Assembly (NCBI GenBank): GCA_945873855.1 | Contig: CAMCEN010000001.1 | Location: forward strand, 62,001-126,000 | Reading direction: 5' to 3' | Length of the DNA: 64,000 nucleotides | From: an uncultured Campylobacter sp. | GTDB lineage: Bacteria > Campylobacterota > Campylobacteria > Campylobacterales > Campylobacteraceae | In this document: piece by piece, positions 35,125 to 44,497 of the stretch | How positions within the stretch are numbered: position 1 is the stretch's first letter | Layout of the letters: each line of letters starts with the position of its first letter | Position numbers and translations under genes: made by a program | Notes under the pieces: generated by a model | The model's input: only the letters and a program-made list of their open reading frames with translations | What the model was told of the DNA's origin: nothing | Databases searched by the model: none

Positions 35125-36093
35125 TTAAAATAATGTATTTTCAATCACTTTAGCTGGCATTAGCATCTCTTTTAGCTCGTTATAGTCGCAAAATACTAGC
35201 GCAAAACGCCTAAAACTAAGAGCTTTTAGCTCACTAAGGCTTTCAAATTCTATCAATTTTGCGTTAACAAAGTTTTTATTTTTTTTCATATTTTTTGGCA
35301 AAGCTAGCACAAAATCACCTTCAATTGTTTTGTTAAAATAGCTAAAAACAAGCCCTAAAATCTCCTCATCATTTACGCAGATAAAAGCCCTATTTGAGGG
35401 GCTAAAAGGCTCGTTATTTACCCCCACAAAAAGTGGCTTAAAATACTCAAAATCTCTAAAATCTTTTAGAGCAAACTCACTAAAATTAACACTAGCAAAA
35501 AAATCTAGAATTCCTAAAAACTCAGGTAAAAAAACAGGACTTAAAGGCAAATCATAATGCCTGCTAGCAAAGACAAAATCGCTATAAAAAAGCGACTGTG
35601 ACCTACTTTTTATGCTATTTATCACCCCAAGTTTGCAGCCATCAAAGCTAAGATTTTTTAGCCCCTCATTGTTTGGTGCAAAAATCATCTCGCCCTGCTT
35701 AGATTTTTTTAGCGCAAAATACGCCTCAGCAAGACTTTTTGGCAATAAAGAAAAATCTCCGCTTAGGCAATTTAAGAGAGCAATTTGTATTTTGCTAGCA
35801 AAGATGATTTTAATATTTTTTTGGCTGATTTCATAGCGCAACAGCCGCAAAATCGCAGTATCTACATCATTGCAGTGCAAAAAAGCCACCTCGCTATCAA
35901 AGGGCTCGATATCGCCTACAATAGCGTAGGCGCCGTTATTTACAGCAATTTTTGCGCTCTTTAAATTAGGGGCAAAAAAGCACTCGCCTGCTCTAATTTT
36001 TCTCTCATCAAAGCAAAAGCCACAAATCTCGCTGATGATAGGCTCGCTAAGTAGTTTTGCGCCTAAGATTCCGGCTAAGTTTTGTATATTCAA
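35125..36093 (-). CDS. Mur-ligase N-terminal-like protein, no ATP site
   Basis: About 322 residues with a start like the substrate-binding domain of MurE/MurF: ICGFCFDERKIRAGECFFA and AKIAVNNGAYAIVGD. The GxxGKT ATP motif of Mur ligases is absent, so it is not a working ligase; the rest of the chain I do not recognise. Start TTG at 36093 is preferred because AAAGGG lies 5-6 bases before it; GTG at 36099 abuts the ribosome site. It runs into hemH three bases away. A GAATTCTAG half palindrome codes GILDF near residue 200. Confidence 0.55.
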   Translation of the reverse strand: MNIQNLAGILGAKLLSEPIISEICGFCFDERKIRAGECFFAPNLKSAKIAVNNGAYAIVGDIEPFDSEVAFLHCNDVDTAILRLLRYEISQKNIKIIFASKIQIALLNCLSGDFSLLPKSLAEAYFALKKSKQGEMIFAPNNEGLKNLSFDGCKLGVINSIKSRSQSLFYSDFVFASRHYDLPLSPVFLPEFLGILDFFASVNFSEFALKDFRDFEYFKPLFVGVNNEPFSPSNRAFICVNDEEILGLVFSYFNKTIEGDFVLALPKNMKKNKNFVNAKLIEFESLSELKALSFRRFALVFCDYNELKEMLMPAKVIENTLF

Positions 36094-36099
36094 AATCAC

Positions 36100-36524
36100 C
36101 CTTTTGCTTTTAAAATCTAGCTAGAGGAATTCTAGAATTCCTAGATAAATTCTAGAATTCCTAGTCTAGAATTCTAGAATTCTTAGAGATTGCTTCGGTC
36201 GCCTTGCTCCCTCGCAATGACGCAGAGAATTCTAGAATTCCTAGAAAAAATTTTCTTAAAAATACCCCATAACCCCAAAAAAACATCTAGAATTCCCTAT
36301 AGAGATCCTTGGGTCAAGCCCGAGGATGACATAGTAGGGAATTCTAGAATTCCTAATCTAGAATTTCTAGATAAAATTTAAAATTCCTAGCCTAAAATTC
36401 TAGAATTCCTAGAGATTGCTTCGGTCGCTTTGCTCCCTCGCAATGACACAGAGAATTCTAGAATTCCCTAGCAAAGCAGCAATTCTACTGCGCCCAGTTA
36501 GGCTAAACTCACGCAAGATGACTT
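36100..36524. repeat. repeat block upstream of the hemH pair
   Basis: No gene. Two copies of GATTGCTTCGGTCG(C)..TTGCTCCCTCGCAATGAC (about 36185-36220 and 36413-36447), a CCCCATAACCCC element (about 36265), AGATCCTTGGGTCAAGCCCG (about 36302), and many GGAATTCTAGAATTCC copies. Confidence 0.85.
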
Positions 36525-38441
36525 TTAGCCTACAATTGCGCCGTTTTTTACTTGGCTGTGTGTGCCAAGTAGCACTAGCTTGCGACCACCATTTTCACTC
36601 TCAGCACTCAGTATCATACCCTGAGATTCTAGTCCCATGATTTTTGCTGGTTTTAGGTTTGCTAGAACGCAGACTTGCTTGCCTATAAGCTCGCTAGCAT
36701 TATAAAATTTCGCAATGCCACTTAATATCTGTCTAGGCTGCCCCTCGCCCAAATCCACCTTAAACTTCAAAAGCTTCGAGCTGCCCTCTACATTTTCACA
36801 CTCAAGCACAGTGCCTATTTTGATCTCGCATTTAGCAAAATCATCGATTTTGATCTGCTCGCTTTGTGGTTCGTTTTGCGCCTCAGGCGGCGTCATAAGC
36901 TCACTTTCTACCTTATTAAATAGTGCATCACAGGCTTTTGTAGTAAAGTCTTTTGTAGAATTTTGCGTAATAAAATGCGTAAAATTCTCTGTATTTATCT
37001 CAAAGCCCATGGTATCAGCGATTTTAGCAGCTGTTTTTGGCAAGGCTGGGCTTAGCAAAATAGCTGCTTTTGCTAGCAGGTTCGCACACAGTGCCACCAC
37101 AGCATTTGCGCCCTCTATATCGCCGTTTTTTACCAGCGTCCATGGCTCATATTTTGCTACAGCGGCGTTTGCGATGTTTAGCACACGCCAGATTTCCTCT
37201 AAGTAGCGACTCATATTTGCTTCTTCTATTTCTTTTAGCGCAGCATTTATATACCCCTTAGCAGCGTCCAGCTCTTCTTTGTGCTTAGCTTCTAGCTTGC
37301 TAGCATCTATTTTGTACTCTGAGTACTTTGAGCTCATGCCTACGATGCGAGATAGCAGATTGCCAAGGTCGTTACAAAGCTCGCTATTTATGCGGTCAAT
37401 AAACGCTCTTTGGCTAAAATCGCCATCTTGCCCAAAAGGCACTTCACGCAGCAAAAAGTATCTAAACTGCTCTATTCCATACGCAGCGGCTACTTCTTTT
37501 GGATTTACGATATTGCCTTTGCTTTTGCTCATTTTTTGCCCATCTCTTGTCCACCAGCCATGCGCAGCTACCATTTTTGGCAAAGGCAGACCAAGACTTA
37601 GCAAAAACGCCGGCCAAAAAACAGCATGAAAGCGCAAAATATCCTTGCCGATGATGTGAACTCCACACTCATTAAAATGCGCCATATTGCCCTGCCCTGC
37701 TAGATTTAGCGTGCCGTTTTGCTCTAGTCCAAGTGGCGAGAGATAAGCAAACAAAGCATCTAGCCATACATAAACCACATGCTTTGGCTCATTTAAAATG
37801 TCTGGCAGACTAATACCCCAGCTAAAGCTCGTACGAGTGATTGAAAGGTCTTTTAAACCACTTTTAACAAAGTTTATAACCTCATTTTTCTTGCCTCTTG
37901 GCAGTATGCATTTATCGCTTTCATACCACTCAAGTAGCTTTTTTTCGTATTTGCTAAGGGCAAAAAAGTAGCTTTCTTCTTTGATAATGCTAGTTTTTTT
38001 GCCACAATCTGGGCAAAACTCGCCATCAATTAGCTGATTTGCTGGAAAATAGCTCTCACAGCTTACGCAGTAGTTACCCTCATACTCACCTTTATATATA
38101 TCGCCACTTTCATACATACGCGCAAAGACAGCCTTTACAGTTCTTTCGTGGCTCTCATCAGTAGTTCGCACGAAGTGATCATAGCTGATATCAAAGCTAT
38201 CCCAAAGCGCTCTAAACTCAGCACTTATCTTATCAGACATTTGTTTTGGTTTTAGGTTGTTTTTAGCAGCAGCCCCCTCAATTTTTTGTCCGTGTTCATC
38301 TGTGCCAGTGATGAAAAAAACATCATCGCCCTTTAAGCGGTAAAAGCGCGCTAAAGTATCGCAAATAATAGTAGTATAAGCATGCCCGATATGCGGTATG
38401 TCATTTACATAGTAAATTGGGCTAGTTATTAGTCTTTTCAT
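36525..38441 (-). CDS. metG: methionyl-tRNA synthetase
   Basis: 638 residues. HIGH motif PHIGHAYTTI, zinc knuckle CVSCESYFPANQLI and FCPDCGKK, and KMSKS in GQKMSKSKGNIVNP. The last about 110 residues are an EMAP-like tRNA-binding domain: KCEIKIGTVLECENVEGS and ILSGIAKFY..LIGKQVCVLANL. Followed by the small cysteine gene, fbp and mobB on the other side, in the order I recall for C. jejuni. ATG is preceded by AAAGGAT. Confidence 0.97.
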   Translation of the reverse strand: MKRLITSPIYYVNDIPHIGHAYTTIICDTLARFYRLKGDDVFFITGTDEHGQKIEGAAAKNNLKPKQMSDKISAEFRALWDSFDISYDHFVRTTDESHERTVKAVFARMYESGDIYKGEYEGNYCVSCESYFPANQLIDGEFCPDCGKKTSIIKEESYFFALSKYEKKLLEWYESDKCILPRGKKNEVINFVKSGLKDLSITRTSFSWGISLPDILNEPKHVVYVWLDALFAYLSPLGLEQNGTLNLAGQGNMAHFNECGVHIIGKDILRFHAVFWPAFLLSLGLPLPKMVAAHGWWTRDGQKMSKSKGNIVNPKEVAAAYGIEQFRYFLLREVPFGQDGDFSQRAFIDRINSELCNDLGNLLSRIVGMSSKYSEYKIDASKLEAKHKEELDAAKGYINAALKEIEEANMSRYLEEIWRVLNIANAAVAKYEPWTLVKNGDIEGANAVVALCANLLAKAAILLSPALPKTAAKIADTMGFEINTENFTHFITQNSTKDFTTKACDALFNKVESELMTPPEAQNEPQSEQIKIDDFAKCEIKIGTVLECENVEGSSKLLKFKVDLGEGQPRQILSGIAKFYNASELIGKQVCVLANLKPAKIMGLESQGMILSAESENGGRKLVLLGTHSQVKNGAIVG

Positions 38442-38571
38442 TTTTATCCTTTGTTTTGGAATTCAAAAAAGTTCTTAAAACTCTTTGGAATTACAAAATA
38501 TCATTTTTTATCCTTTTTTTTAAACTAGAATTCCAAATTCCAAATTCTAGAATTCCAAACCTACTTTTAAG

Positions 38572-38688
38572 CAAGTATCGTGCGCCAGATGTGGCTAAAC
38601 TAAGTACAGTGCGAAATGAGACGGGCTTTGCGCCCGTCGCAGTGTAGCACAAGCGAAGTTTAGTCGCAGATGGTGTGCGAGACGCAGC
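38572..38688 (-). repeat. structured hairpin element, copy after the 66-residue gene
   Basis: A near-palindromic unit from AGTATCGTGCGCCAG to GTGTGCGAGACGCAGC with stem CTAAACT/AGTTTAG and a tight inner hairpin GACGGGCTTTGCGCCCGTC. It shares the ends AGTATCGTG and GCGAGACG with the element at 59281-59408 but has a different middle. It abuts the stop of the minus-strand gene at 38689. Confidence 0.6.
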
Positions 38689-38889
38689 TTAAAAGGCAAA
38701 GCCCTTGTCTTCGCCCTCACACATTTTGTCATACGCCGCCTTAACATAGCTATGACGCAAATCACAGCTAAAAAAGTTCTCGCACCCAGAGCAACTTTCT
38801 TTGCCCTGCTTTGCATTTTGACATTCTTTTAAAGCCTCGGTTATATTTTCAAGCTGGGCTACAAAAGCATTACTTTCTACGCTAGACAT
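38689..38889 (-). CDS. 66-residue cysteine-containing protein between metG and fbp
   Basis: Small soluble protein with five cysteines: [27 protein letters not shown] and [10 protein letters not shown]. The spacing C-x2-C...C suggests metal binding. It overlaps fbp by 13 bp and sits in the metG-fbp gap where C. jejuni also has a small gene, from memory. No function is known to me. Longer frames on the same DNA in other registers are shadows. Confidence 0.8.
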   Translation of the reverse strand: MSSVESNAFVAQLENITEALKECQNAKQGKESCSGCENFFSCDLRHSYVKAAYDKMCEGEDKGFAF

Positions 38890-39716
38890 GCTTTAACCTT
38901 GTCTATTTCATACTTTGAGCCAAAGTAGCATGGGCTAGTTTGATGAACTTTTTCTAGGCTGACTTCAAGCAGTCTTTTGCCCACATTATCCACAGCATAT
39001 CCCCCTGCAAGCTCGTAAATAAAAGCAAATGGCAAAACTTCAAAACTAAGTCTTAACTTACCTTTTGGCGCATCGCTAGTAGCTGGATAGCTAAAAAGCC
39101 CACCGCCTTTTAGCAAAATTTGATGTAAATCACTTACCATAGCCCCAGAATATCTTAGGCGATAACCCTCATCAAATAGCGATTTTATAAGGTTTTTATG
39201 CTTTTCATCCCAGCCTTTTTGAGACCCACCTGTAGCATTTAACTTGCCTTTTTCTTTTAATCTTAGCTCGCTAGCAAAGGCAAAATCGCCCTGCTTATCA
39301 AGCCTAAAAAGCTCTACTTTGTCTTTGGCAATCACCAGCTCTGTTCGTGGACCATAAACGCTATATACGCTAGCAACTAGATTTGCTGGATTTAATGAGC
39401 CTTTATAAATGCCAAAGATAGAACCAACCGCAAAGTTCACATCCACAAGCGAACTGCCATCAAGCGGGTCATAGGCTACGATATACTCGCCATCCCCGCT
39501 TACTTTTAGAGCCTCTTCTTTTTCTTCGCTTACTAGCTCTTTTACTAAGTTTATTTTGCTTAGCGTTTTTGTGATTATTTCATCGCTTAGCACATCTAGT
39601 TTTAGCTGGGTATCACCGGTGGCGTTTTGATTAGCCGTGTAGCCAAAATCGCTGTATTTTAAAGCCTGCGCTATGTCCTTTACAGCTGTTTTTATACCAT
39701 CAAAAATTTCTTTCAT
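38877..39716 (-). CDS. fbp: fructose-1,6-bisphosphatase class I
   Basis: Gluconeogenic phosphatase making fructose 6-phosphate, about 279 residues. [20 protein letters not shown] is the metal-site motif (DPLDGSS); [19 protein letters not shown] and [20 protein letters not shown] are further family blocks. Start ATG 39716 is preferred: it has AAGG seven bases upstream, while a GTG two codons earlier overlaps the mobB end. Together with pckA in this window it supports a gluconeogenic lifestyle. Confidence 0.95.
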   Translation of the reverse strand: MKEIFDGIKTAVKDIAQALKYSDFGYTANQNATGDTQLKLDVLSDEIITKTLSKINLVKELVSEEKEEALKVSGDGEYIVAYDPLDGSSLVDVNFAVGSIFGIYKGSLNPANLVASVYSVYGPRTELVIAKDKVELFRLDKQGDFAFASELRLKEKGKLNATGGSQKGWDEKHKNLIKSLFDEGYRLRYSGAMVSDLHQILLKGGGLFSYPATSDAPKGKLRLSFEVLPFAFIYELAGGYAVDNVGKRLLEVSLEKVHQTSPCYFGSKYEIDKVKACLA

Positions 39717-39718
39717 TT

Positions 39719-40216
39719 TCACACCTTTTTTGCGTTTTTATCTATCCAAGCAATGATATTTTCTATATCATCAAGCCCAAATCTAGGGCTTAATCTCTCA
39801 TCATCTAAATTTGTAACAAAAGCATCGCTGATGCCCAAATACTCATCATTTATCTCATCTCGCACCACAGATATCCTAGGCAGCGGCAGGTTTTTAAAGC
39901 CCTCGATTAGCAAATAATCAAACTGGCTAAAAAGCCCCAAAATATCGCTAAGCTCAGTATTATCAGCCCTTTTAAAAATACTAGTTCGCTTAGGGCTTAG
40001 CACAGCGACATCTGCTCCACTCTCAAAAAACTTCGCGCTGTCCTTTGGCTCACCAAATTCATTTAAAGCAGTATCAAAAATAGCCTTATCCTTTGGGTCG
40101 TGCTTGATGATAGCTACCTTAAAGCCACGCTGTTTTAGTGCTTTTGAAATCTTACAAATCAGCGTGGTTTTACCACTATTTGAAGCGCCAGTTAAGCAAA
40201 GAGCAAGCTGTTTCAT
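39719..40216 (-). CDS. mobB: molybdopterin-guanine dinucleotide biosynthesis adaptor MobB
   Basis: P-loop GTPase that assists MobA in attaching GMP to molybdopterin. About 165 residues. Walker [21 protein letters not shown], then AIIKHDPKD, the [17 protein letters not shown] block and [19 protein letters not shown], all typical. ATG 40216 lies after AAGGAT; the codon before is TTG. Adjacent to fbp. Confidence 0.93.
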   Translation of the reverse strand: MKQLALCLTGASNSGKTTLICKISKALKQRGFKVAIIKHDPKDKAIFDTALNEFGEPKDSAKFFESGADVAVLSPKRTSIFKRADNTELSDILGLFSQFDYLLIEGFKNLPLPRISVVRDEINDEYLGISDAFVTNLDDERLSPRFGLDDIENIIAWIDKNAKKV

Positions 40217-40280
40217 CAAAATATCCTTATTAAAATCTAGAATTCTAGCCTAAACTTGCTTAAAAAATAAAATTTTTAGC

Positions 40281-40286
40281 TAAAAT
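40281..40286 (+). promoter_or_regulatory. -10 box for murJ
   Basis: TAAAAT in TTTTTAGCTAAAATTGCG. It overlaps the first possible TTG (40286), so that codon cannot be the start; this supports TTG 40316. Confidence 0.5.
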
Positions 40287-40315
40287 TGCGCTTAAAAAAT
40301 TTAAAAGTAAAAACA

Positions 40316-41716
40316 TTGATAAAACATTTTTTCTCAAACTCAGCTGGTATTTTTGTCTCTCGCATTTTGGGCTTTTTGCGTGATTTGCTCATCGCTAGTC
40401 ACCTTGGAGCTAGCGTGTGGAGCGATATTTTTGTGATCGCTTTTAAACTGCCAAATCTTTTTCGCAGACTTTTTGGCGAGGGAGCTTTTACTCAGGCTTT
40501 TTTGCCCCACCTTGTAAAAGCACGCAAAAAAGGACTTTTTATAGCTAACACACTTATTAGTTTTACTCTTATTATGCTAGTGCTTACAGCTCTTGTTATG
40601 CTCTTTGCACCGCTATTTACTATGCTTTTAGCAGGTGGATTTGATGAGGAGACCATAGCACTTGCTGTGCCACTGGTGCGAATAAACTTTTGGTATCTTA
40701 TTCTTATATTTTTAGTTACGCTTTTTGCCTCGCTTTTACAGTATAAAAGCCACTTTGCCACATCTGCTTTTTCTACCGCTTTGCTTAATATTTCAATGAT
40801 AGCAGCCCTACTTCTAGCCCAGGATAAAAAAGCAAGCGAGGCTGTGTATTACCTTAGCTACGGCGTGGTAGCAGGTGGTGCACTGCAGGTTATTTTACAT
40901 ATTTTTATGCTTTATAGACTGCATCTGCTGCCTTTAATAGCCCTTGGCTTAAAGGCTTTAGCAAAAGGTAAAAGAAGTGAGCACAAAGGCTTTTGGGGCT
41001 CTTTTGGTGCTGGCGTGTTAGGTAGTTCATCAGCGCAGTTAAGCGATTTTATAAGCTCTTTTATTGCTAGCTTTTTGATGGCTGGTTCTATTAGCTATTT
41101 ATACTACGCAAACCGCATTTTTCAGCTCCCACTTGCCCTTTTTGCCATTGCACTTAGCACGGCAATTTTCCCAAAAATTTCTAAGCAAATCAAAGCCCAA
41201 AACGAACAAGGCGCAAAAATCTTGCTTAGCAAGGGCTTTTATTTTTTGCTTGCTTTGTTATTAGCAGCTAGCTTAGGTGGCATTATACTAGCAAAGCCTA
41301 TTATTTTTATTCTTTTTGAGCGTGGGGAGTTTGGCAGGGCAAACACGCTTGAGTGCGCATTTGCTTTACAAATGACCTTAGTTGGACTATTGCCTTTTGG
41401 GCTATATAAGCTCTTTTCGCTGTGGCTATATGCTAAAATGAAACAAAAACTAGCCGCAAAAATCTCTATTATTTCGCTGATTTTAAATGTAATTTTAAGC
41501 CTTGTTCTATTTAGACTGGGTGCTGCTGGGCTTGCGCTAGCTGGTTCGCTTAGCGGATATTTCATATTTTTTGCTTCTATTTACTACTTTGGAGTGCTAG
41601 AATTCGCTAAAATTTTAAAAAGCTTTAAGCTTATTTTGGTTTTAGGCGCAAATGCTCTTTTTGCCGTGCTTTTATGGTTAGCCTTACCATATATTGAGAG
41701 TTTTTTAGGAATTTAA
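40316..41716 (+). CDS. murJ: lipid II flippase MurJ
   Basis: Polytopic membrane protein (about 466 residues, around 14 helices) that flips lipid II for peptidoglycan synthesis. NSAGIFVSRILGFLRDLLIA and LPNLFRRLFGEGAFTQAFLP are the MurJ/MviN signature; the arginines used in flipping are present. TTG 40316 is the preferred start because a -10 box sits at 40281-40286 and MIKHFFSN matches the usual family beginning. Divergent from mobB, followed by cysS. Confidence 0.92.
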   Translation: MIKHFFSNSAGIFVSRILGFLRDLLIASHLGASVWSDIFVIAFKLPNLFRRLFGEGAFTQAFLPHLVKARKKGLFIANTLISFTLIMLVLTALVMLFAPLFTMLLAGGFDEETIALAVPLVRINFWYLILIFLVTLFASLLQYKSHFATSAFSTALLNISMIAALLLAQDKKASEAVYYLSYGVVAGGALQVILHIFMLYRLHLLPLIALGLKALAKGKRSEHKGFWGSFGAGVLGSSSAQLSDFISSFIASFLMAGSISYLYYANRIFQLPLALFAIALSTAIFPKISKQIKAQNEQGAKILLSKGFYFLLALLLAASLGGIILAKPIIFILFERGEFGRANTLECAFALQMTLVGLLPFGLYKLFSLWLYAKMKQKLAAKISIISLILNVILSLVLFRLGAAGLALAGSLSGYFIFFASIYYFGVLEFAKILKSFKLILVLGANALFAVLLWLALPYIESFLGI

Positions 41717-41727
41717 GCAAAATTTGC

Positions 41728-41733
41728 TAAAAT
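41728..41733 (+). promoter_or_regulatory. -10 box for cysS
   Basis: TAAAAT in TTTGCTAAAATCACG, 34 bp before the ATG; ribosome site AAGGAT at 41751-41756. Confidence 0.55.
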
Positions 41734-41761
41734 CACGCAAAAATTAAAATAAGGATAAAAA

Positions 41762-43153
41762 ATGAAAATCTACGACTCAGCTCACAAAGAAAAGCTTGAT
41801 TTTATCCCTGCAAACGAGCCAAACACCGTTAATATCTATGTTTGCGGGCCTACTGTCTATGATGATGCACATTTGGGACACGCTAGAAGCTCTATTAGCT
41901 TTGATTTGCTGCGGCGCGTGCTTTGCGAGCTTGGATTTAGCGTGAAATTTGCTAGAAACTACACTGATATAGATGATAAAATTTTACACAAAATGACCAC
42001 CACAGGCAAAAGCTTAGAGCAGATCACCGAGCATTATATAGCAAGCTTTGAGGCCGATATGAAAGCTATGAATGTGCTCGAGCCTGATTTTAAGCCAAAG
42101 GCTACTGAGAGCATCGCTGATATTATCGCTTACATCAAGAGACTTGAGGCAAACGGCGCAGCGTATATAGTAGAGGGTGATGGTGTGTATTTTGATACTA
42201 GCTTGGATGATGAGTATTTAAGCCTCTCAGGCCGCAAGGATGAAAACTTACAAGCCAGAGTCGAGCGAGAGGCGCATAAAAAAAATGAAAAAGACTTTGC
42301 TTTGTGGAAGTTTGATGAGAACTACTACGACGCGCCTTTTGGCAAAGGCAGACCTGGCTGGCACAGCGAGTGCGTGGCGATGATATATAGAATTTTTAAG
42401 CCAAAAGAAGGACAAAAGTATCAAATAGACATCCACTGCGGCGGCTCTGATCTGATTTTCCCCCATCACGAAAACGAGGCCGCACAGTGCCGCTGTGCTT
42501 GTAAGCAAAATCTAGCCAAATACTGGATGCACAATGGTTTTGTGCAAATTAACAATGAAAAAATGAGCAAAAGCCTAGGCAATTCATTTTTCATAAAAGA
42601 CGCTCTTAAAATCGCCCCTGGTGAGGCTTTGCGCTTTTATCTTTTAAGCACGCATTATAGGGCAAATTTTAATTATAGTATTGATGATCTAAGTGCGAGC
42701 AAAAAGCGCCTTGATAAAATCTACCGCCTAAAAAAGCGCCTTAGTGGCGTAGCGGCTAGTGAGGTAAATGCTAGCTTTAAGCAGGGAATTCTAGATTTTC
42801 TAAGCGATGATCTAAACATCTCAGGCGCTTTGGCTACGCTTGATGAGATGGTAAATGACGCAAACGCAGCCCTAGACAGCTCGCCAAAAGACAAGGCGCT
42901 AAAGGCGCAAACTGTGGCAAACTTAGAGTTTGCTAAGCGTGTTTTTGGCATACTAGAAAATGACGAGAATGAGTGGTTTCAGTGGGGTGTGAGCGATACG
43001 CTAAAAGAGCGCATAAACTCTCTTATCGCTGCTCGCCAGACTGCTAAAAAAGACAAAAACTTCGAGCTAGCTGATAGCATTAGAAGTGAGCTTGGCGAGC
43101 TTGGCGTGGAGCTTATGGACACTCCAGCTGGCACTGTGTGGGAGAAAATCTAA
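41762..43153 (+). CDS. cysS: cysteinyl-tRNA synthetase
   Basis: Class I synthetase, 463 residues. [20 protein letters not shown] (HIGH region with zinc Cys), HSECVAMI and HHENEAAQ (zinc ligands), and [13 protein letters not shown] (KMSKS). The C-terminal helical anticodon domain ends [10 protein letters not shown]. An isolated GGAATTCTAGA within it codes GILDF naturally. Confidence 0.97.
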   Translation: MKIYDSAHKEKLDFIPANEPNTVNIYVCGPTVYDDAHLGHARSSISFDLLRRVLCELGFSVKFARNYTDIDDKILHKMTTTGKSLEQITEHYIASFEADMKAMNVLEPDFKPKATESIADIIAYIKRLEANGAAYIVEGDGVYFDTSLDDEYLSLSGRKDENLQARVEREAHKKNEKDFALWKFDENYYDAPFGKGRPGWHSECVAMIYRIFKPKEGQKYQIDIHCGGSDLIFPHHENEAAQCRCACKQNLAKYWMHNGFVQINNEKMSKSLGNSFFIKDALKIAPGEALRFYLLSTHYRANFNYSIDDLSASKKRLDKIYRLKKRLSGVAASEVNASFKQGILDFLSDDLNISGALATLDEMVNDANAALDSSPKDKALKAQTVANLEFAKRVFGILENDENEWFQWGVSDTLKERINSLIAARQTAKKDKNFELADSIRSELGELGVELMDTPAGTVWEKI

Positions 43154-44497
43154 GTTTTTAGGAATTCTAGAATTCCTAAAATCTATAATTCCTAAGTCTG
43201 TGTCATTGCGAGGGAGTAAAGCGACCGAAGCAATCTCTATGAAAATCCCCGACCTGCCTTGTGTCATCCTTGGGCTTGAGCTGAGGGTCTCTGCTCTATG
43301 AATTCTAGAATTCCCTAGCTTTTTGCCACTGCTGCGAAGTCCAAAGGACAGCGCGAGTTAGAATTCCCTAAACTAGAATTCCCAGAGAGAATTCCTAAGC
43401 AAAATTCTATAATTCCTAAGCTAAAATCTAGAATTCCATAGATTTTTATTTGCTTTTATCGGCTGGTTTTTAAATTTGTCTAACCCAGCTTTTTTGCTGC
43501 GCAGCCCAGCCACTTTGCAAAAACTTTTGCACTGTTTTTCTGCGGCTTGCGCCTTGAAAATTCAGCGCAAAATTTTTGCAGCTGCTGGCTCCCCACGGCT
43601 AGCGCAGCGGCTTTAAAAATAAAAATTGCTCACCCAGCGGGTGCGAAGCAAAAAATCTTGGAGCCTAGTTTTTTCAGCCGCTAGCGCAAAGTTTAAAGGA
43701 CAGCGCGAGTTAGAATTCCCTAAACTAGAATTCCCAAAGAGAATTCCTAAGCAAAATTCTAGAATTCCTTAAAGATTGCTTCGGCTTTTTTAAAGCCTCG
43801 CAATGACAAGAGCTCTAGAATTCGCTAGTAGAGATCCCCCAGTCAAGCTGGGGGATGACACAAAAAGCAAAGCCATAGGATGACATAGTAGGGAAATTCT
43901 AGACCAACCTCGCCTCTAGGGAATTCTAGAATTCCTAAGACTAAAAATACCCCCTAACCCCCAAAAACGCAGATAAAACAAGAGAATTCTAGAATTCCTT
44001 AGCTTTTTTCAGCCGCTACCGCAAACCCCAAAAGGCAACGCAAATCTAAAATTCCTAAGCAAAATTCTAGAATTTCAAAAGAGAATTCCTTAAACGTGAA
44101 TTCACTAAACTTGAATTCCTATAATTTAGAATTCACACAAACTAGAATTCCTAAGCATAAAACTCAAATTCCTAAGCTAAAATCTAGAATTCCTAGGGCA
44201 AAATCTAGAATTCCTTAAAGATTGCTTCGGCTTTTTTAAAGCCTAGCAATGACAAGAGCTCTAGAATTCGCTAGTAGAGATCCCCCAGTCAAGCTGGGGG
44301 ATGACATAGTACGCCTTGTTTAGCTATGGAATTCTAGAATTCCAAAAAAGACACCCTCTAACCCTTAGAAAATCTAGAAATCCTAAGTGCAAATCTAGAA
44401 TTCCAAAATAAATTCTAAAATTCCCAAAGATAAAAAATACCCCCTAACCCCCAACCAGCGGATGCGAAGCAAAAAACGCAGATAAAGCTAGAGAATT
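43154..44497. repeat. 1.34 kb gene-free mosaic of repeats
   Basis: The longest gene-free stretch. No plausible gene. It is built of all repeat families seen elsewhere: dozens of GAATTC palindromes, GTCATTGCGAGGG (43203), GTCATCCTTGGGCTTGAGC (43261), AGATCCCCCAGTCAAGCTGG (about 43830 and 44278), CCCCCTAACCCCC (43950, 44440), and GGATGCGAAGCAAAAAA (44459). It also contains internal duplications: about 90 bp at 43775-43860 repeated at 44217-44306, and a GGACAGCGCGAGTTAGAATT segment at about 43347 repeated at about 43706. A pairing GCAAAAACTTTTGC...GCGCAAAATTTTTGC lies at about 43515-43582. Confidence 0.9.
43775..44306. repeat. direct duplication (about 90 bp, two copies)
   Basis: Copies at about 43775-43860 and 44217-44306 share AAGATTGCTTCGGCTTTTTT, AATGACAAGAGCTCTAGAAT, TCGCTAGTAGAGATCCCCCA and GTCAAGCTGGGGGATGACA with one or two differences. 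It combines two repeat families and a palindrome in the same order, so it was copied as a block. Confidence 0.85.

Noticed and set aside
38595-38816. A 73-codon minus-strand frame through the hairpin element
   Set aside because: It overlaps the cysteine gene in another register and runs into the structured repeat; Arg-rich shadow.
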